Origin: Pseudomonadota bacterium | GTDB lineage: Bacteria; Pseudomonadota; Alphaproteobacteria; Rhizobiales; Rhizobiaceae | Reading direction: 5' to 3' | Length of the DNA: 64,000 nt | Assembly (NCBI GenBank): GCA_023404095.1 | Contig: JAEYDD010000075.1 | Coordinates: 248,001 to 312,000 of the forward strand | In this document: in pieces, positions 52,535 to 61,564 of the stretch | Position numbering within the stretch: position 1 is the stretch's first letter | Layout: every line of letters begins with the position of its first letter | Program-made: the position numbers and the translations under genes | Notes under the pieces: generated by a model | Database searches by the model: none | Seen by the model: only the letters and a program-made list of their open reading frames with translations | What the model was told of the DNA's origin: nothing

Positions 52535-52869
52535 GGCGCCCAATCTATGGCGCGTCCGCTTCAGGTCAAGCGGTGTCCCGGAGGACTGCAATTTGGATCC
52601 TGCGGTCTCGATCGACACAATGCTGACGAAAAAAAGTAAATACAATAGGGATGCATTTCGGGCAGAGGCAAATATTAATTTCCGCCCGCGATTTCATTGC
52701 TTAACTAAATAACGATCCTGTGGCGTTTCTGTCGATGCTTACCTGGCATCTTCAGTCACGCTATCGGAGGAATACGCAGATGGCCTGCCGATGAACATGT
52801 CGGCGGGAAGGAATGCCCTTTTCCGCTGAATCTTGCTTCCAAAACGGACTTGAATGAGGAGGGTAAGCC
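52535..52869. other. AT-rich intergenic region before the sulfatase
   Basis: No gene is seen in these 335 bases. The part 52610-52715 is clearly AT-rich against its surroundings and is the likely promoter zone of the sulfatase gene; a GAGGAGGG ribosome-binding site lies just before 52870. Confidence 0.4.
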
Positions 52870-54549
52870 ATGAATTTCATGAGGAATATTTGCACGGGGC
52901 TGCTGTGGTCGACGGTGGCCCTGGGTTCCGCGGCGCCAGCGGGCGCACAGGAGCAGAAGCCCAACATCGTGGTAATCATGGGCGACGATGTCGGCTGGTT
53001 CAACATCGGCGCCTATCACCGCGGCATCATGTCCGGCAAGACGCCGAACCTCGACCGGCTGGCTGCCGAAGGACTGATGTTCACCGACTACTATGCCGAG
53101 GCGAGCTGCACCGCGGGACGGGCCAGCTTCATCACCGGGGAAATCCCCCTGCGCACGGGGCTGACGACGGTGGGGCAGGCGGGTGCGGATGTCGGCATGC
53201 CCGACAAGGCCGCAACGATCGCCACCGCGCTGAAGGTCGAGGGCTATGCCACAGGGCAGTTCGGCAAGAACCATCTCGGCGACCTGAACAAATATCTGCC
53301 GACGTTGCACGGTTTCGACGAGTTCTTCGGATATCTGTATCACCTCGACGCGATGTCGGACCCCTACTGGTATTCCTTCCCGAACGACCAGTCCTATCGC
53401 GACAAGGTCGGGCCGCGAAATCTCGTGCACAGCTATGCCGTCGATACCGACGACACGACCGAGCAGCCCCGGTGGGGCAAGATCGGCAAGCAGCGGATCG
53501 TCGACGAAGGCCCGCTGGCACCCTATCCCGACATGTCCAACGTGCCCAACATGCACGACATCCTGCCGAAGGCCAAATATGACATGGGGACGTTCGACGA
53601 GGTTCTGGTGAAGGCATCGTGCGATTTCATGGACAGGGCCAAGACCGACGGCAAGCCGTTCTTCGTCTGGCACAACACCACGCGCATGCACGTCTGGACC
53701 TTCCTGTCGCCCAAGTACCAGGCCCTGATGAACGCAGACAGCAACTACGGGCTGGAAGAGGCAGGGATGGCGCAGCTGGACGACAGCGTCGGCGCCATCA
53801 TGAAATGCATCGAGGACGCCGGCGAGACCGGCAATACCATCCTCATCTTCACCACCGACAACGGCGCGGAGGTCTTCACCTGGCCGGATGGCGGCATGAC
53901 GCCGTTCAAGGGGACCAAGGGCACGGTGATGGAAGGCGGCTTCAGGGCGCCTGCGATCATCCGCTGGCCTGGCAAGGTCAGAGCCGGGGCGGTGGAGAAC
54001 GGCATCTTTTCGGCGCTCGACTGGTTCCCGACGTTGCTTGCCGCCGCCGGCAACCCCCAGATCACCGACCAGCTTCTTAAAGGCGTGCAATTGGGCGATC
54101 GCACCTACAAGAACCATCTCGACGGCTACAACCAGATGGACCTGCTGCTGGGGAAAGGACCTTCCGCCCGGCACGAGTTCTTCTATTTTGGCGGGCCGCA
54201 CCTTGGCGCCGTGCGCATCGACAACTTCAAGTTCCAGTTCATCCAGCAGCCGCAGGGGTGGCCTGGAGCGAAGGTCACGACGGACATGCCGACCATGGTC
54301 AACCTCCGCCAGGACCCGTTCGAACGCACCCCCTCGATCGGCCAGCAGAGCCTGAACGATCTGGGCGGCGGGTACATGAACGATTTCTTCGCACGTGAAT
54401 TCTGGCGGTTCGTCAGTGTTCAGCAGGAGGTCGCCAAGCTCGCCATGACGGCGGTAGACTATCCGCCGATGCAGGATCCGGCTTCCTTCAATCTGGATGC
54501 CGTCAAGAGGCAGATCGACGCTGCGATCAAAAACAAGCCGGGTAACTGA
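52870..54549 (+). CDS. Secreted type I sulfatase (arylsulfatase family)
   Basis: A 559-residue alkaline-phosphatase-superfamily enzyme. The signal peptide spans about 1-26 (cleavage near APAGA). The formylglycine motif is CTAGRASFITG with Cys80 (CxAxR), preceded by the metal-binding NIVVIMGDDVGW. FTTDNGAE and FKGTKGTVMEGGFRAP are further sulfatase signatures. Activity needs a formylglycine-generating enzyme, not encoded here. It should cleave sulfate esters in the periplasm or outside. It sits between coaBC and ubiB, a housekeeping neighbourhood, together with the ion channel gene. Confidence 0.92.
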   Translation: MNFMRNICTGLLWSTVALGSAAPAGAQEQKPNIVVIMGDDVGWFNIGAYHRGIMSGKTPNLDRLAAEGLMFTDYYAEASCTAGRASFITGEIPLRTGLTTVGQAGADVGMPDKAATIATALKVEGYATGQFGKNHLGDLNKYLPTLHGFDEFFGYLYHLDAMSDPYWYSFPNDQSYRDKVGPRNLVHSYAVDTDDTTEQPRWGKIGKQRIVDEGPLAPYPDMSNVPNMHDILPKAKYDMGTFDEVLVKASCDFMDRAKTDGKPFFVWHNTTRMHVWTFLSPKYQALMNADSNYGLEEAGMAQLDDSVGAIMKCIEDAGETGNTILIFTTDNGAEVFTWPDGGMTPFKGTKGTVMEGGFRAPAIIRWPGKVRAGAVENGIFSALDWFPTLLAAAGNPQITDQLLKGVQLGDRTYKNHLDGYNQMDLLLGKGPSARHEFFYFGGPHLGAVRIDNFKFQFIQQPQGWPGAKVTTDMPTMVNLRQDPFERTPSIGQQSLNDLGGGYMNDFFAREFWRFVSVQQEVAKLAMTAVDYPPMQDPASFNLDAVKRQIDAAIKNKPGN

Positions 54550-54579
54550 AAGAGCCCGCCGACTGAAGCGAACGGGAGA

Positions 54580-54605
54580 GAGCGGCCGGCCGATTCCGGT
54601 CGCTC
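54580..54605 (+). terminator. Hairpin between convergent sulfatase and ubiB genes
   Basis: GAGCGGCCGG and CCGGTCGCTC pair over 10 positions (one G-U) around a 6-base loop, 31 bases after the sulfatase stop and followed by TTCTGCCC. Weak T tract, so a plausible but imperfect terminator. Confidence 0.5.
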
Positions 54606-54630
54606 TTCTGCCCGCGTTCAGGCCGGATCT

Positions 54631-56205
54631 CTATCCCACGACCCAGGCGATATAGACCATTGCTGCCGCAATCACCCACAGCGCCACGCGGCCGGAGCGG
54701 TCATGACGGGCCTCGGAGCGGCCGATCGCCTCTGCCGTGGCTTCGTCGAACCGCAACCCCTTGTCGGCCATGACTGTGAGGTCCAGCGAGAGCTTTTCCG
54801 CCTTCGCGGCGATCTCGGGAGCGGCTTCGGCAAGCCGCAGCGCCGCATGTGCGCCCTCGCGCAGGTCGGCGAGGATCCGCTTCGGCCCGAGATTGTCGCG
54901 GATCCAGCCGCCGACGACGGGTTCCGACGCCTTCCACATGTTGAAGCGCGGGTTCAGCGTGCGCGCCACCCCTTCCACGACCACCATCGTCTTCTGCAGC
55001 ATGACGAGTTCGGTGCGCGTCTCCATGTCGAACAGCTCGGTCACTTCGAAGAGAAGCGTCAGCAGTTTGGCCATGGAAATTGTTTCGGCCGGCTGGCCGT
55101 GGATCGGTTCGCCGATGGCGCGGATCGCCTGGGCGAAGCTCGCGACGTCATGGTGCGAGGGCACATAGCCGGCCTCGAAGTGGACGCTCGCCACGCGCAC
55201 ATAGTCGCGGGTGATGAAACCGAAGAGGATTTCGGCAAGGAAGCGGCGCTCCTTGCGGCCGAGCCTGCCGACGATTCCCATGTCGACCGCGACGATGTGC
55301 CCTTGCGGATCAACGAACAGGTTGCCCTGGTGCATGTCGGCATGGAAGAAGCCGTCGCGCAGCGTATGGCGCAGGAACGACTGGATCAGCGTGTCGGCCA
55401 GTGCGTTCAGGTCGTGGCCGGCGGCACGCAGGCCCTCGATATCCGACATCTTGACGCCGTCGATCCACTCCATGGTGACGACGTCGCGGCCGGTGCGCTC
55501 CCAGTCGACTTTCGGCACGCGGAAGCCGGAATCGTTTGCCGTATTCTCACCGAGTTCGGAGAGGGCGGCGGCCTCCAGCCGCAGGTCCATCTCCACCTTT
55601 GTGGTCTGCTCCAGCGTCCGCGTCACTTCCACCGGCTTCAGCCGGCGCGTATGCGGCAGAAACCGTTCCTGCAGGTGCGAGGCGGCGTACATGGCCTGCA
55701 GGTCATGGACGAAGCGCTGGCGCACACCCGGGCGGATTACCTTGACGGCAACGCGGCGCTCGCCATCCTTGTCGCGGACGACGGCCGGATGCACCTGGGC
55801 GATGGAGGCGGCGGCAATAGGTTCGCCAAAACTTACATAAAGGTCGCTGATGGAGCGCCCCAGCGAGCTCTCGACGGTCGCCTTCGCCGCGGCCATCGGG
55901 AAGGTCGCCATGCGGTCCTGCAGGGCGGACAGATCCTCGGCGATTGAGACGCCTACGACGTCGGGCCGGGTGGCGAGGAACTGGCCCATCTTCACATAGG
56001 ACGGGCCGAGCCGTTCGATCGCATGAGCCAGGCGGGCGCTCCGGCCTTCGCCGGGCTTGCGGCGGCGGGCGAAAAGCCCTGCGACACGGGCGAGAAAGCG
56101 GGCGGATGCCGGAAGTTCCTGCAGCGGCAGTTCGGTGACGACGCCCTCGCGCACGAGCACCCAGCCGACGCGGGCAAGCCGAAGATAGGCTGCGGGGCTG
56201 CTCAT
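54631..56205 (-). CDS. ubiB: UbiB atypical kinase/ATPase for ubiquinone biosynthesis
   Basis: A 524-residue member of the ABC1/ADCK/UbiB family. The family-specific KxGQ motif is YVKMGQFLATRPD, the alanine-rich loop AAASIAQVHPAVV, and the kinase-like catalytic segments FFHADMHQGNLF and VAVDMGIVG. A C-terminal hydrophobic segment (about 505-522) anchors it to the membrane. It supports the ubiquinone hydroxylation steps, probably by extracting lipid precursors. ubiE lies upstream on the same strand, 119 bases away. Confidence 0.95.
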   Translation of the reverse strand: MSSPAAYLRLARVGWVLVREGVVTELPLQELPASARFLARVAGLFARRRKPGEGRSARLAHAIERLGPSYVKMGQFLATRPDVVGVSIAEDLSALQDRMATFPMAAAKATVESSLGRSISDLYVSFGEPIAAASIAQVHPAVVRDKDGERRVAVKVIRPGVRQRFVHDLQAMYAASHLQERFLPHTRRLKPVEVTRTLEQTTKVEMDLRLEAAALSELGENTANDSGFRVPKVDWERTGRDVVTMEWIDGVKMSDIEGLRAAGHDLNALADTLIQSFLRHTLRDGFFHADMHQGNLFVDPQGHIVAVDMGIVGRLGRKERRFLAEILFGFITRDYVRVASVHFEAGYVPSHHDVASFAQAIRAIGEPIHGQPAETISMAKLLTLLFEVTELFDMETRTELVMLQKTMVVVEGVARTLNPRFNMWKASEPVVGGWIRDNLGPKRILADLREGAHAALRLAEAAPEIAAKAEKLSLDLTVMADKGLRFDEATAEAIGRSEARHDRSGRVALWVIAAAMVYIAWVVG

Positions 56206-56324
56206 ACGCGGTCACCGCAGGTAAACGGTATGTCAGTGAAATCGAACGGTCTCGTGCCGACAGCCGGAGCACTGCGAAGGGCAGGCTGACACACGATCGC
56301 GGTATTGAAGCAAGCCTGCATCCG

Positions 56325-57104
56325 TCACAGCTTCCAGCCGGAATGCAGCGCCGCGATGCCACCGGTATAGTTGGTGAAGCTAACGCGGGAGAAGCCGGCC
56401 TTGCGGATCATCTCGGCGAAATCGGCCTGGTTCGGGAACTTGCGGATCGATTCCACCAGATACTGGTAAGGCTCGGCCTCGCCGGTGACCATCTTGCCGA
56501 ACTGCGGGATCGCCTTGAACGACCAGGCGTCGTAGAAGCGGTCGAGCAGAGGCATCTCCACTTCGGAAAACTCCAGCACCAGAAGCCGTCCGCCGCGCTT
56601 CAGCACCCGGTAGGCTTCCGACAGCGCCACGTCGATGCGCGGCACGTTGCGGATGCCGAAGGCGATCGTATAGGCGTCGAAGGTGTTGTTTTCGAACGGC
56701 AGTTCCTCGGCATTTGCCTCGACGAAGTCGAGGTTGGCGGAGAGCCCTTTCTTTGCGGCACGGTCGGCGCCGACGGCCAGCATCGAGCCGTTGATGTCGA
56801 GTACGGTGGCGTGGGCCAGCCGGTTCGACGCCTCGACGATGCGGAAGGCGATGTCGCCGGTTCCGCCGGCAACGTCCAGCGTGCGGTAGGCTGCATCCTT
56901 GCGCGGGTTGAGGGCTGCAATCATCGCGTCCTTCCAGGCCCGATGCAGGCCGGCAGACATGATATCGTTCATGATGTCGTAGCGCTTGGCCACCTTGTGG
57001 AAGACGTCGTTGACGAGCGCCTGCTTTTCGCCCTCGGCCACCTTCCGGAAGCCGTAGGAGGTCTCCATGCCGCCATGGGCCGAGGTGCGGTCCCGATCGC
57101 TCAT
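56325..57104 (-). CDS. ubiE: Ubiquinone/menaquinone C-methyltransferase
   Basis: A 259-residue SAM methyltransferase. LDVAGGTGDIAFRI binds SAM; ANAEELPFENNTFDAYTIAFGIRN and YQYLVESIRKFPNQADFAEMI are the UbiE signatures. It methylates the ring carbon of the ubiquinone precursor. Two ATGs lie 6 bases apart at 57110 and 57104; AGGAGA is too close to the first and well placed for the second, so I take 57104. Confidence 0.96.
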   Translation of the reverse strand: MSDRDRTSAHGGMETSYGFRKVAEGEKQALVNDVFHKVAKRYDIMNDIMSAGLHRAWKDAMIAALNPRKDAAYRTLDVAGGTGDIAFRIVEASNRLAHATVLDINGSMLAVGADRAAKKGLSANLDFVEANAEELPFENNTFDAYTIAFGIRNVPRIDVALSEAYRVLKRGGRLLVLEFSEVEMPLLDRFYDAWSFKAIPQFGKMVTGEAEPYQYLVESIRKFPNQADFAEMIRKAGFSRVSFTNYTGGIAALHSGWKL

Positions 57105-57313
57105 CTTCATTTCTCCTGCTTGTGCGCGTGAGGGCGCGCGCCGCCCCTTTCGCGCCGCGATTGCAGCACAGAACCCCTGGCGGCATCCCGCTCGCGCCTG
57201 CGCCATCGTCGCGCTGGTATATAGGATAAAGATGGGCAATAGGGAATTGCCAGCCCGCGGCAAATCCGCCGCAGGGTTAAATCGCACGCGTGAAACAGCT
57301 TCAGGAGCTTGTG

Positions 57314-58204
57314 ATGCCGGAATTGCCGGAGGTGGAAACGGTCAGGCGCGGACTGGCGCCGGTGATGGAGGGTGCAGTGATCGCCCGCGCCGAATTGCGC
57401 CGTCCGGACCTGCGCTTCCCCTTTCCCTCCCGTTTCGCCGAGGTGCTGTCGGGCAAGCGCGTGGTCGCACTTGGCCGGCGCGCGAAATACCTGCTGATCG
57501 ATCTGGAAGGCGGTGATGTCGTCATCGCCCATCTTGGCATGTCTGGTTCCTTCCGGGTTGTGGGGGCGGGGGGAGAGGTCGCGCCCGGCGAGTTCCACAT
57601 GCCGCGGGGAAAGGACGAACGGCACGACCACGTCGTGCTGCATCTCCAGACCCCGACCGGCGCTTGTCGCGTCGTCTATAATGACCCGCGTCGCTTCGGC
57701 TTCATGGACCTCGCCCGCCGCGAAAGCCTCGCCGAGCATCCCTATCTGCGCGAACTTGGCATCGAGCCTACTGGCAACGCACTTGACCCGGCCTATCTCG
57801 GCGCGCGCTTCCGTGGCCGCAGCCAGCCGTTGAAGGCCGCCCTGCTGGACCAGAAGACGATTGCCGGCCTTGGGAACATCTATGTGTGCGAGGCCTTGTG
57901 GCGCTCGCATCTCTCGCCTGAGCGGGCGGCAGGAAGTCTCGTGACGGCGGCCGGAAAGCCGAGAAAGGAGCTCGTGGCGCTGACCGAGGCGATCCGCGCG
58001 GTGATTGCCGAAGCGATCGAGGCGGGCGGCTCGACACTGCGCGACCATATTCGCGCAGACGGCTCGCTCGGTTACTTCCAGCATTCCTTTTCCGTCTACG
58101 ACCGCGAAGGCGGGGCTTGCCGCACACCGGGTTGCGCCGGCACCATCCGCCGTCTTGTCCAGTCCGGCCGTTCGACTTTCCACTGCACCGTGTGCCAGAA
58201 GTAG
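57314..58204 (+). CDS. mutM: Formamidopyrimidine-DNA glycosylase
   Basis: A 296-residue Fpg/MutM. The start is fixed by MPELPEVETVRRGL, because the mature N-terminal proline is the catalytic nucleophile and Glu follows it. LDQKTIAGLGNIYVCEALW is the helix-two-turn-helix, and the C-terminal zinc finger reads CRTPGC...FHCTVCQK. It removes 8-oxoguanine and cuts the abasic site. Divergent from ubiE. Confidence 0.97.
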   Translation: MPELPEVETVRRGLAPVMEGAVIARAELRRPDLRFPFPSRFAEVLSGKRVVALGRRAKYLLIDLEGGDVVIAHLGMSGSFRVVGAGGEVAPGEFHMPRGKDERHDHVVLHLQTPTGACRVVYNDPRRFGFMDLARRESLAEHPYLRELGIEPTGNALDPAYLGARFRGRSQPLKAALLDQKTIAGLGNIYVCEALWRSHLSPERAAGSLVTAAGKPRKELVALTEAIRAVIAEAIEAGGSTLRDHIRADGSLGYFQHSFSVYDREGGACRTPGCAGTIRRLVQSGRSTFHCTVCQK

Positions 58205-58344
58205 ACGATGGCGGAAGGACGACCTCGCGCATGCCTGCCTGGCGATAGCTCCGTGGCTTGGGGGCGGCCGGGGCAGGGTGGCGCAAATGCCGCATTTCGA
58301 ATCGGTTCGGCGCATTTCGCGTCCCGATTTCTTCAATTTGCGCG

Positions 58345-58373
58345 TTGACGGGGCAGCCAATTCCCGCTATACG
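58345..58373 (+). promoter_or_regulatory. Promoter of rpsT
   Basis: TTGACG (58345-58350), a 17-base spacer and TATACG (58368-58373) form a near-consensus promoter 129 bases before the rpsT start, leaving a leader in which S20 autoregulation could act. The remaining bases of 58205-58502 show no gene. Confidence 0.6.
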
Positions 58374-58502
58374 CCGCCCCACAGTTTGGAAAGCCGCTTC
58401 CAAGGTTTTCCGAGATTGCTCCCGAATTGCTCAGATGACAGGTCGCAGTGACCCGGCACGGCGAAGGCGGAGTTCGCGTCCGGTTTCTGAAGAGAGGCAT
58501 CC

Positions 58503-58769
58503 ATGGCCAATACCACTTCGGCGAAAAAGGCGACCCGCAAGATCGCTCGCCGCACCGATATCAACAAGGCGCGCCGTTCGCGCGTTCGCACCTTCGTTCG
58601 CAAGGTCGAAGAGGCGCTGGCCGCGGGCGACGCCGCAGCAGCGGCTGCAGCCCTCAAGGCCGCCCAGCCGGAACTGATGCGCGCCGCGACCAAGGGCGTC
58701 CTTCACGCCAATACCGCTTCCCGCAAGGTTTCGCGACTCGCTCATCGCGTAAAGACGCTCTCTGCCTGA
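58503..58769 (+). CDS. rpsT: 30S ribosomal protein S20
   Basis: An 88-residue, very basic protein of all-helical S20 type. ANTTSAKKATRKIARRTDIN and the end HANTASRKVSRLAHRVKTL match the family, as does length. It binds 16S rRNA early in 30S assembly. Followed by a strong terminator. Confidence 0.97.
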   Translation: MANTTSAKKATRKIARRTDINKARRSRVRTFVRKVEEALAAGDAAAAAAALKAAQPELMRAATKGVLHANTASRKVSRLAHRVKTLSA

Positions 58770-58800
58770 TCTGACGGCACGAGCTATGCAATTTTGATGG

Positions 58801-58826
58801 AGCCCGGCGGTTGCGCCGGGCTTTTT
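58801..58826 (+). terminator. Intrinsic terminator of rpsT
   Basis: AGCCCGGC-GGTTGC-GCCGGGCT is a perfect 8-pair stem followed by TTTTTCTTT, 31 bases after the stop codon. Confidence 0.92.
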
Positions 58827-59644
58827 CTTTGCCTTTTTGTCGCCGCTATGGTTAACGCGCAAAGCTGCGCTTATGTCAAAGGCATGACAGGAAAAATCCT
58901 TTAAAATCAGTTATTTATAAAAGGATGGTCGCAAAGTTGCCGCCATCGCTGGGCGCAATTGGGGCGCCTTTGGAGTCAAGAAAATTATTATTTTTCTCGA
59001 TTCGCGCGCGCGTTGAAACGGCCCCAAAAACAAAGCCATTGATTCATAACGGATTCTTCAGCAGCCCCCCATTTCCGAGGCAAATTGCACAGTGTGAGTC
59101 AACGGCTGCGTCTTAATCTCGTGTAAAATTCGCCATTGATCTTACCGGGTGATCCTGCCTAAATGCCTTCCACAGGGGGCGCACACATAAGTGCATATGA
59201 GACACCGAACATCAGCCTTATGGGCCGGTGGGAAAGAGTTTCGGCCCTGTGCGGAGCGCATAGCTCCGTTTCATCTGAAATCCGAAGCAGTCGACTGGCC
59301 GCCGCAAGGCAATGGGCCGGAACGGTGAAACTTTTGCCGTTGTTCGCCTGCATCCTGCGGAGGCCGCGAGGACGGCGCCGAAGGAAACCGGAGAGTAAGT
59401 GAAAGGCAGAAGACGGTCGCGCGATCTGTACGAGGAGTTCGCGTTGTCCGGGCGGCAGGAAGTCGGAGTGGCCGAAAGGATGTTCCGGCAGATGGCCCGT
59501 TGTGCTGGTCGCGTTCGGAGTGGGGCGTGCGACCGGCAAGGCCGAGATCGTATCGCCGATGGCTCCGGTGATGCGGCCTGGGACGAATGAACATGGGCCC
59601 GGCATGACATGCCGGTGCGTCGAATGAACTTGAAAGGCGGCAAA
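58827..59644 (+). promoter_or_regulatory. Long dnaA upstream region with a cluster of GANTC (CcrM) sites
   Basis: No gene is supported in these 818 bases. The part 58880-59060 is AT-rich. Five GANTC sites, the target of the cell-cycle methyltransferase CcrM, fall in 128 bases: 58973, 58999, 59041, 59052 and 59096. A near-CtrA pattern TTAA-N7-TAAA is at 59113-59127, and a hairpin CGGAGC-GCATA-GCTCCG at 59252-59268. I found no good DnaA box (TTATCCACA), so I do not call an origin. Confidence 0.5.
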
Positions 59645-61195
59645 ATGCAAGCAAACACGGCCACGTCTGTCGGTGCATATGCGAATGGGGAAAGCGTGCT
59701 CAAGGCAGTCCCGGCAAGCAGTGAGAAGCCAGGGGACAAATCCGAGACCAAGCATGACGCCCTCTTTGAACGGGTCAGCGCGCGCCTCAAGGCGCAGGTC
59801 GGCCAGGACGTCTTTGCGAGCTGGTTCGGCCGGCTCAAGCTCCATTCCTATTCCAAGACCGTCGTCCGGCTCTCCGTGCCGACGACTTTCCTGAAATCCT
59901 GGATCAACAACCGTTACCTCGAACTCATCACCTCGCTGTTCCAGCAGGAAGAGCCCGAGATCCTGAAGGTTGAAATCCTGGTTCGCACGGCGACCCGTGG
60001 CGCCCGCCCCGTGGGCGTCGAGGAAACCGCGGCGATCGCCGATGCGGCCCCGGTCGCCCAGGCCCGCCGCTCGACGGGTCCGCAGCCGATCGCACAGGCC
60101 GTCAGCGGCCTGACGCAGCCGGCGCCGATGCGTCAACCGGCGCAGACGCCGCTCTTCGGTTCGCCGCTCGACGCGCGCTATACCTTCGACAGCTTCGTCG
60201 AGGGCTCGTCCAACCGTGTGGCGCTTGCCGCGGCCAAGACGATCGCGGAGGCCGGTGCCGGTGCCGTGCGGTTCAATCCGCTCTTCATCCATTCCAGCGT
60301 CGGCCTCGGCAAGACCCACCTGCTGCAGGCGATCGCCAATGCAGCCCTTTCCAGCGCGCGCAGCCCGCGCGTGGTCTATCTGACGGCCGAGTATTTCATG
60401 TGGCGCTTTGCCACGGCCATTCGCGACAACGATGCGCTGTCGCTGAAGGAAACCCTGCGCAACATCGATCTGCTCGTCATCGATGACATGCAGTTCCTGC
60501 AGGGGAACTCGATCCAGAACGAGTTCTGCCATCTCCTCAACATGCTGCTCGACTCTGCCAAGCAAGTCGTGGTTGCTGCCGACCGTGCGCCCTGGGAGCT
60601 GGAATCGCTCGATCCGCGGGTCCGCTCCCGTCTTCAGGGCGGCGTGGCGATCGAGATGGAAGGTCCGGATTACGAGATGCGTCTCGAGATCCTGCAGCGT
60701 CGCCTCGAGGTGGCCAAGCAGGAGGATGGCTCGCTCGACATTCCCGCCGAGATCCTCAGCCACGTCGCCCGCAACATCACCGCCAGCGGTCGCGAGCTGG
60801 AGGGCGCCTTCAACCAGCTTTTGTTCCGGCGCACCTTCGAACCGCAGTTGACGGTAGAACGGGTTGATGAGTTGCTCGCCCATCTCGTCGGCGCCGGTGA
60901 ACCCCGCCGCGTGCGTATCGAGGACATCCAGCGCGTCGTTGCCAAACACTACAACGTCTCGCGCCAGGAATTGGTCTCCAGCCGCCGCACGCGCGTCGTC
61001 GTCATGCCGCGCCAGATCGCCATGTACCTGTCCAAGACCTTGACCCCGCGCTCCTTCCCGGAGATCGGCCGTCGGTTCGGCGGACGCGACCATACCACCG
61101 TGTTGCACGCCGTGCGCAAGATCGAGGATCTGGTCGCCTCCGACACAAAGCTCAGCCATGAGATCGAGCTTCTGAAGCGCCTGATCAACGAATAG
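59645..61195 (+). CDS. dnaA: Chromosomal replication initiator protein DnaA
   Basis: A 516-residue DnaA. Domain I starts at KHDALFERVSARLKAQVG (about residue 35), domain III has Walker A SSVGLGKTHLLQAI near 219 and Walker B LLVIDDMQFL, and domain IV ends with the DnaA signature RRFGGRDHTTVLHAVRKIE that reads DnaA boxes. It opens the origin when bound to ATP. The ATG at 59645 has AAAGG at the right distance; ATGs at 59609 and 59624 are in frame but lack a ribosome-binding site. Single gene with its own terminator and a long upstream region. Confidence 0.96.
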   Translation: MQANTATSVGAYANGESVLKAVPASSEKPGDKSETKHDALFERVSARLKAQVGQDVFASWFGRLKLHSYSKTVVRLSVPTTFLKSWINNRYLELITSLFQQEEPEILKVEILVRTATRGARPVGVEETAAIADAAPVAQARRSTGPQPIAQAVSGLTQPAPMRQPAQTPLFGSPLDARYTFDSFVEGSSNRVALAAAKTIAEAGAGAVRFNPLFIHSSVGLGKTHLLQAIANAALSSARSPRVVYLTAEYFMWRFATAIRDNDALSLKETLRNIDLLVIDDMQFLQGNSIQNEFCHLLNMLLDSAKQVVVAADRAPWELESLDPRVRSRLQGGVAIEMEGPDYEMRLEILQRRLEVAKQEDGSLDIPAEILSHVARNITASGRELEGAFNQLLFRRTFEPQLTVERVDELLAHLVGAGEPRRVRIEDIQRVVAKHYNVSRQELVSSRRTRVVVMPRQIAMYLSKTLTPRSFPEIGRRFGGRDHTTVLHAVRKIEDLVASDTKLSHEIELLKRLINE

Positions 61196-61225
61196 CTGGC
61201 ATACGCGCCTGGGGGTGCGGCCCTT

Positions 61226-61259
61226 GAGCCCGGGAGCGCGAGGCCCCGGGCTCTTTTTT
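61226..61259 (+). terminator. Intrinsic terminator of dnaA
   Basis: GAGCCCGGG (61226-61234) and CCCGGGCTC (61245-61253) form a perfect 9-pair stem followed by six T, 30 bases after the stop codon. Confidence 0.93.
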
Positions 61260-61564
61260 ATGCGGTTGCTGAGCTGGCTATGGATGCGGCCGAGGCTTGC
61301 GAATCCGGCTTTGTCTGGGGTTTGCGGGGGCGAAGTCGGCGCGCGTCGGCGTCGGTCGGGGAGACCTTCATGCCCGTCTGTCGATCACAGTCGCGGCCTG
61401 TCAGGCGTGGACATCAGGTAGGCGTCGAGCCCGGAAGCTACCCGATCCTGAAGAGCTGGTTCGATCCGGTCTCGAACTACTTCGCTGTCTGGACCGGCCA
61501 ATATATGGGGCCGGTCGCGGAGGGCTCGGTCAGTTTCCGATTGGAGTGAAGCTCACCAAACGTT
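61260..61564. other. Stretch between dnaA and hemW without a supported gene
   Basis: A plus-strand open frame of 89 codons (61280-61549) is present, but it has no ribosome-binding site and no family I recognise; the downstream half (about PILKSWFDPVSNYFAVW) reads more protein-like than the first half, so it could be a remnant. I do not call it a gene. Confidence 0.35.

Noticed and set aside
59399..59590. Short open frame in the dnaA leader
   Set aside because: Arg/Gly-rich, no ribosome-binding site, no protein-like segments.
58827..59644. Chromosomal replication origin next to dnaA
   Set aside because: The region is AT-rich, but no cluster of TTATCCACA-type DnaA boxes was found, and in S. 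meliloti the origin is not beside dnaA.
59159..61159. A 666-codon open frame antisense to dnaA
   Set aside because: It mirrors the GC-rich third codon positions of dnaA and has no family similarity or ribosome-binding site.
61280..61549. Possible 89-residue gene after dnaA
   Set aside because: No ribosome-binding site, no family recognised, and it starts right after the dnaA terminator; kept only as a note.
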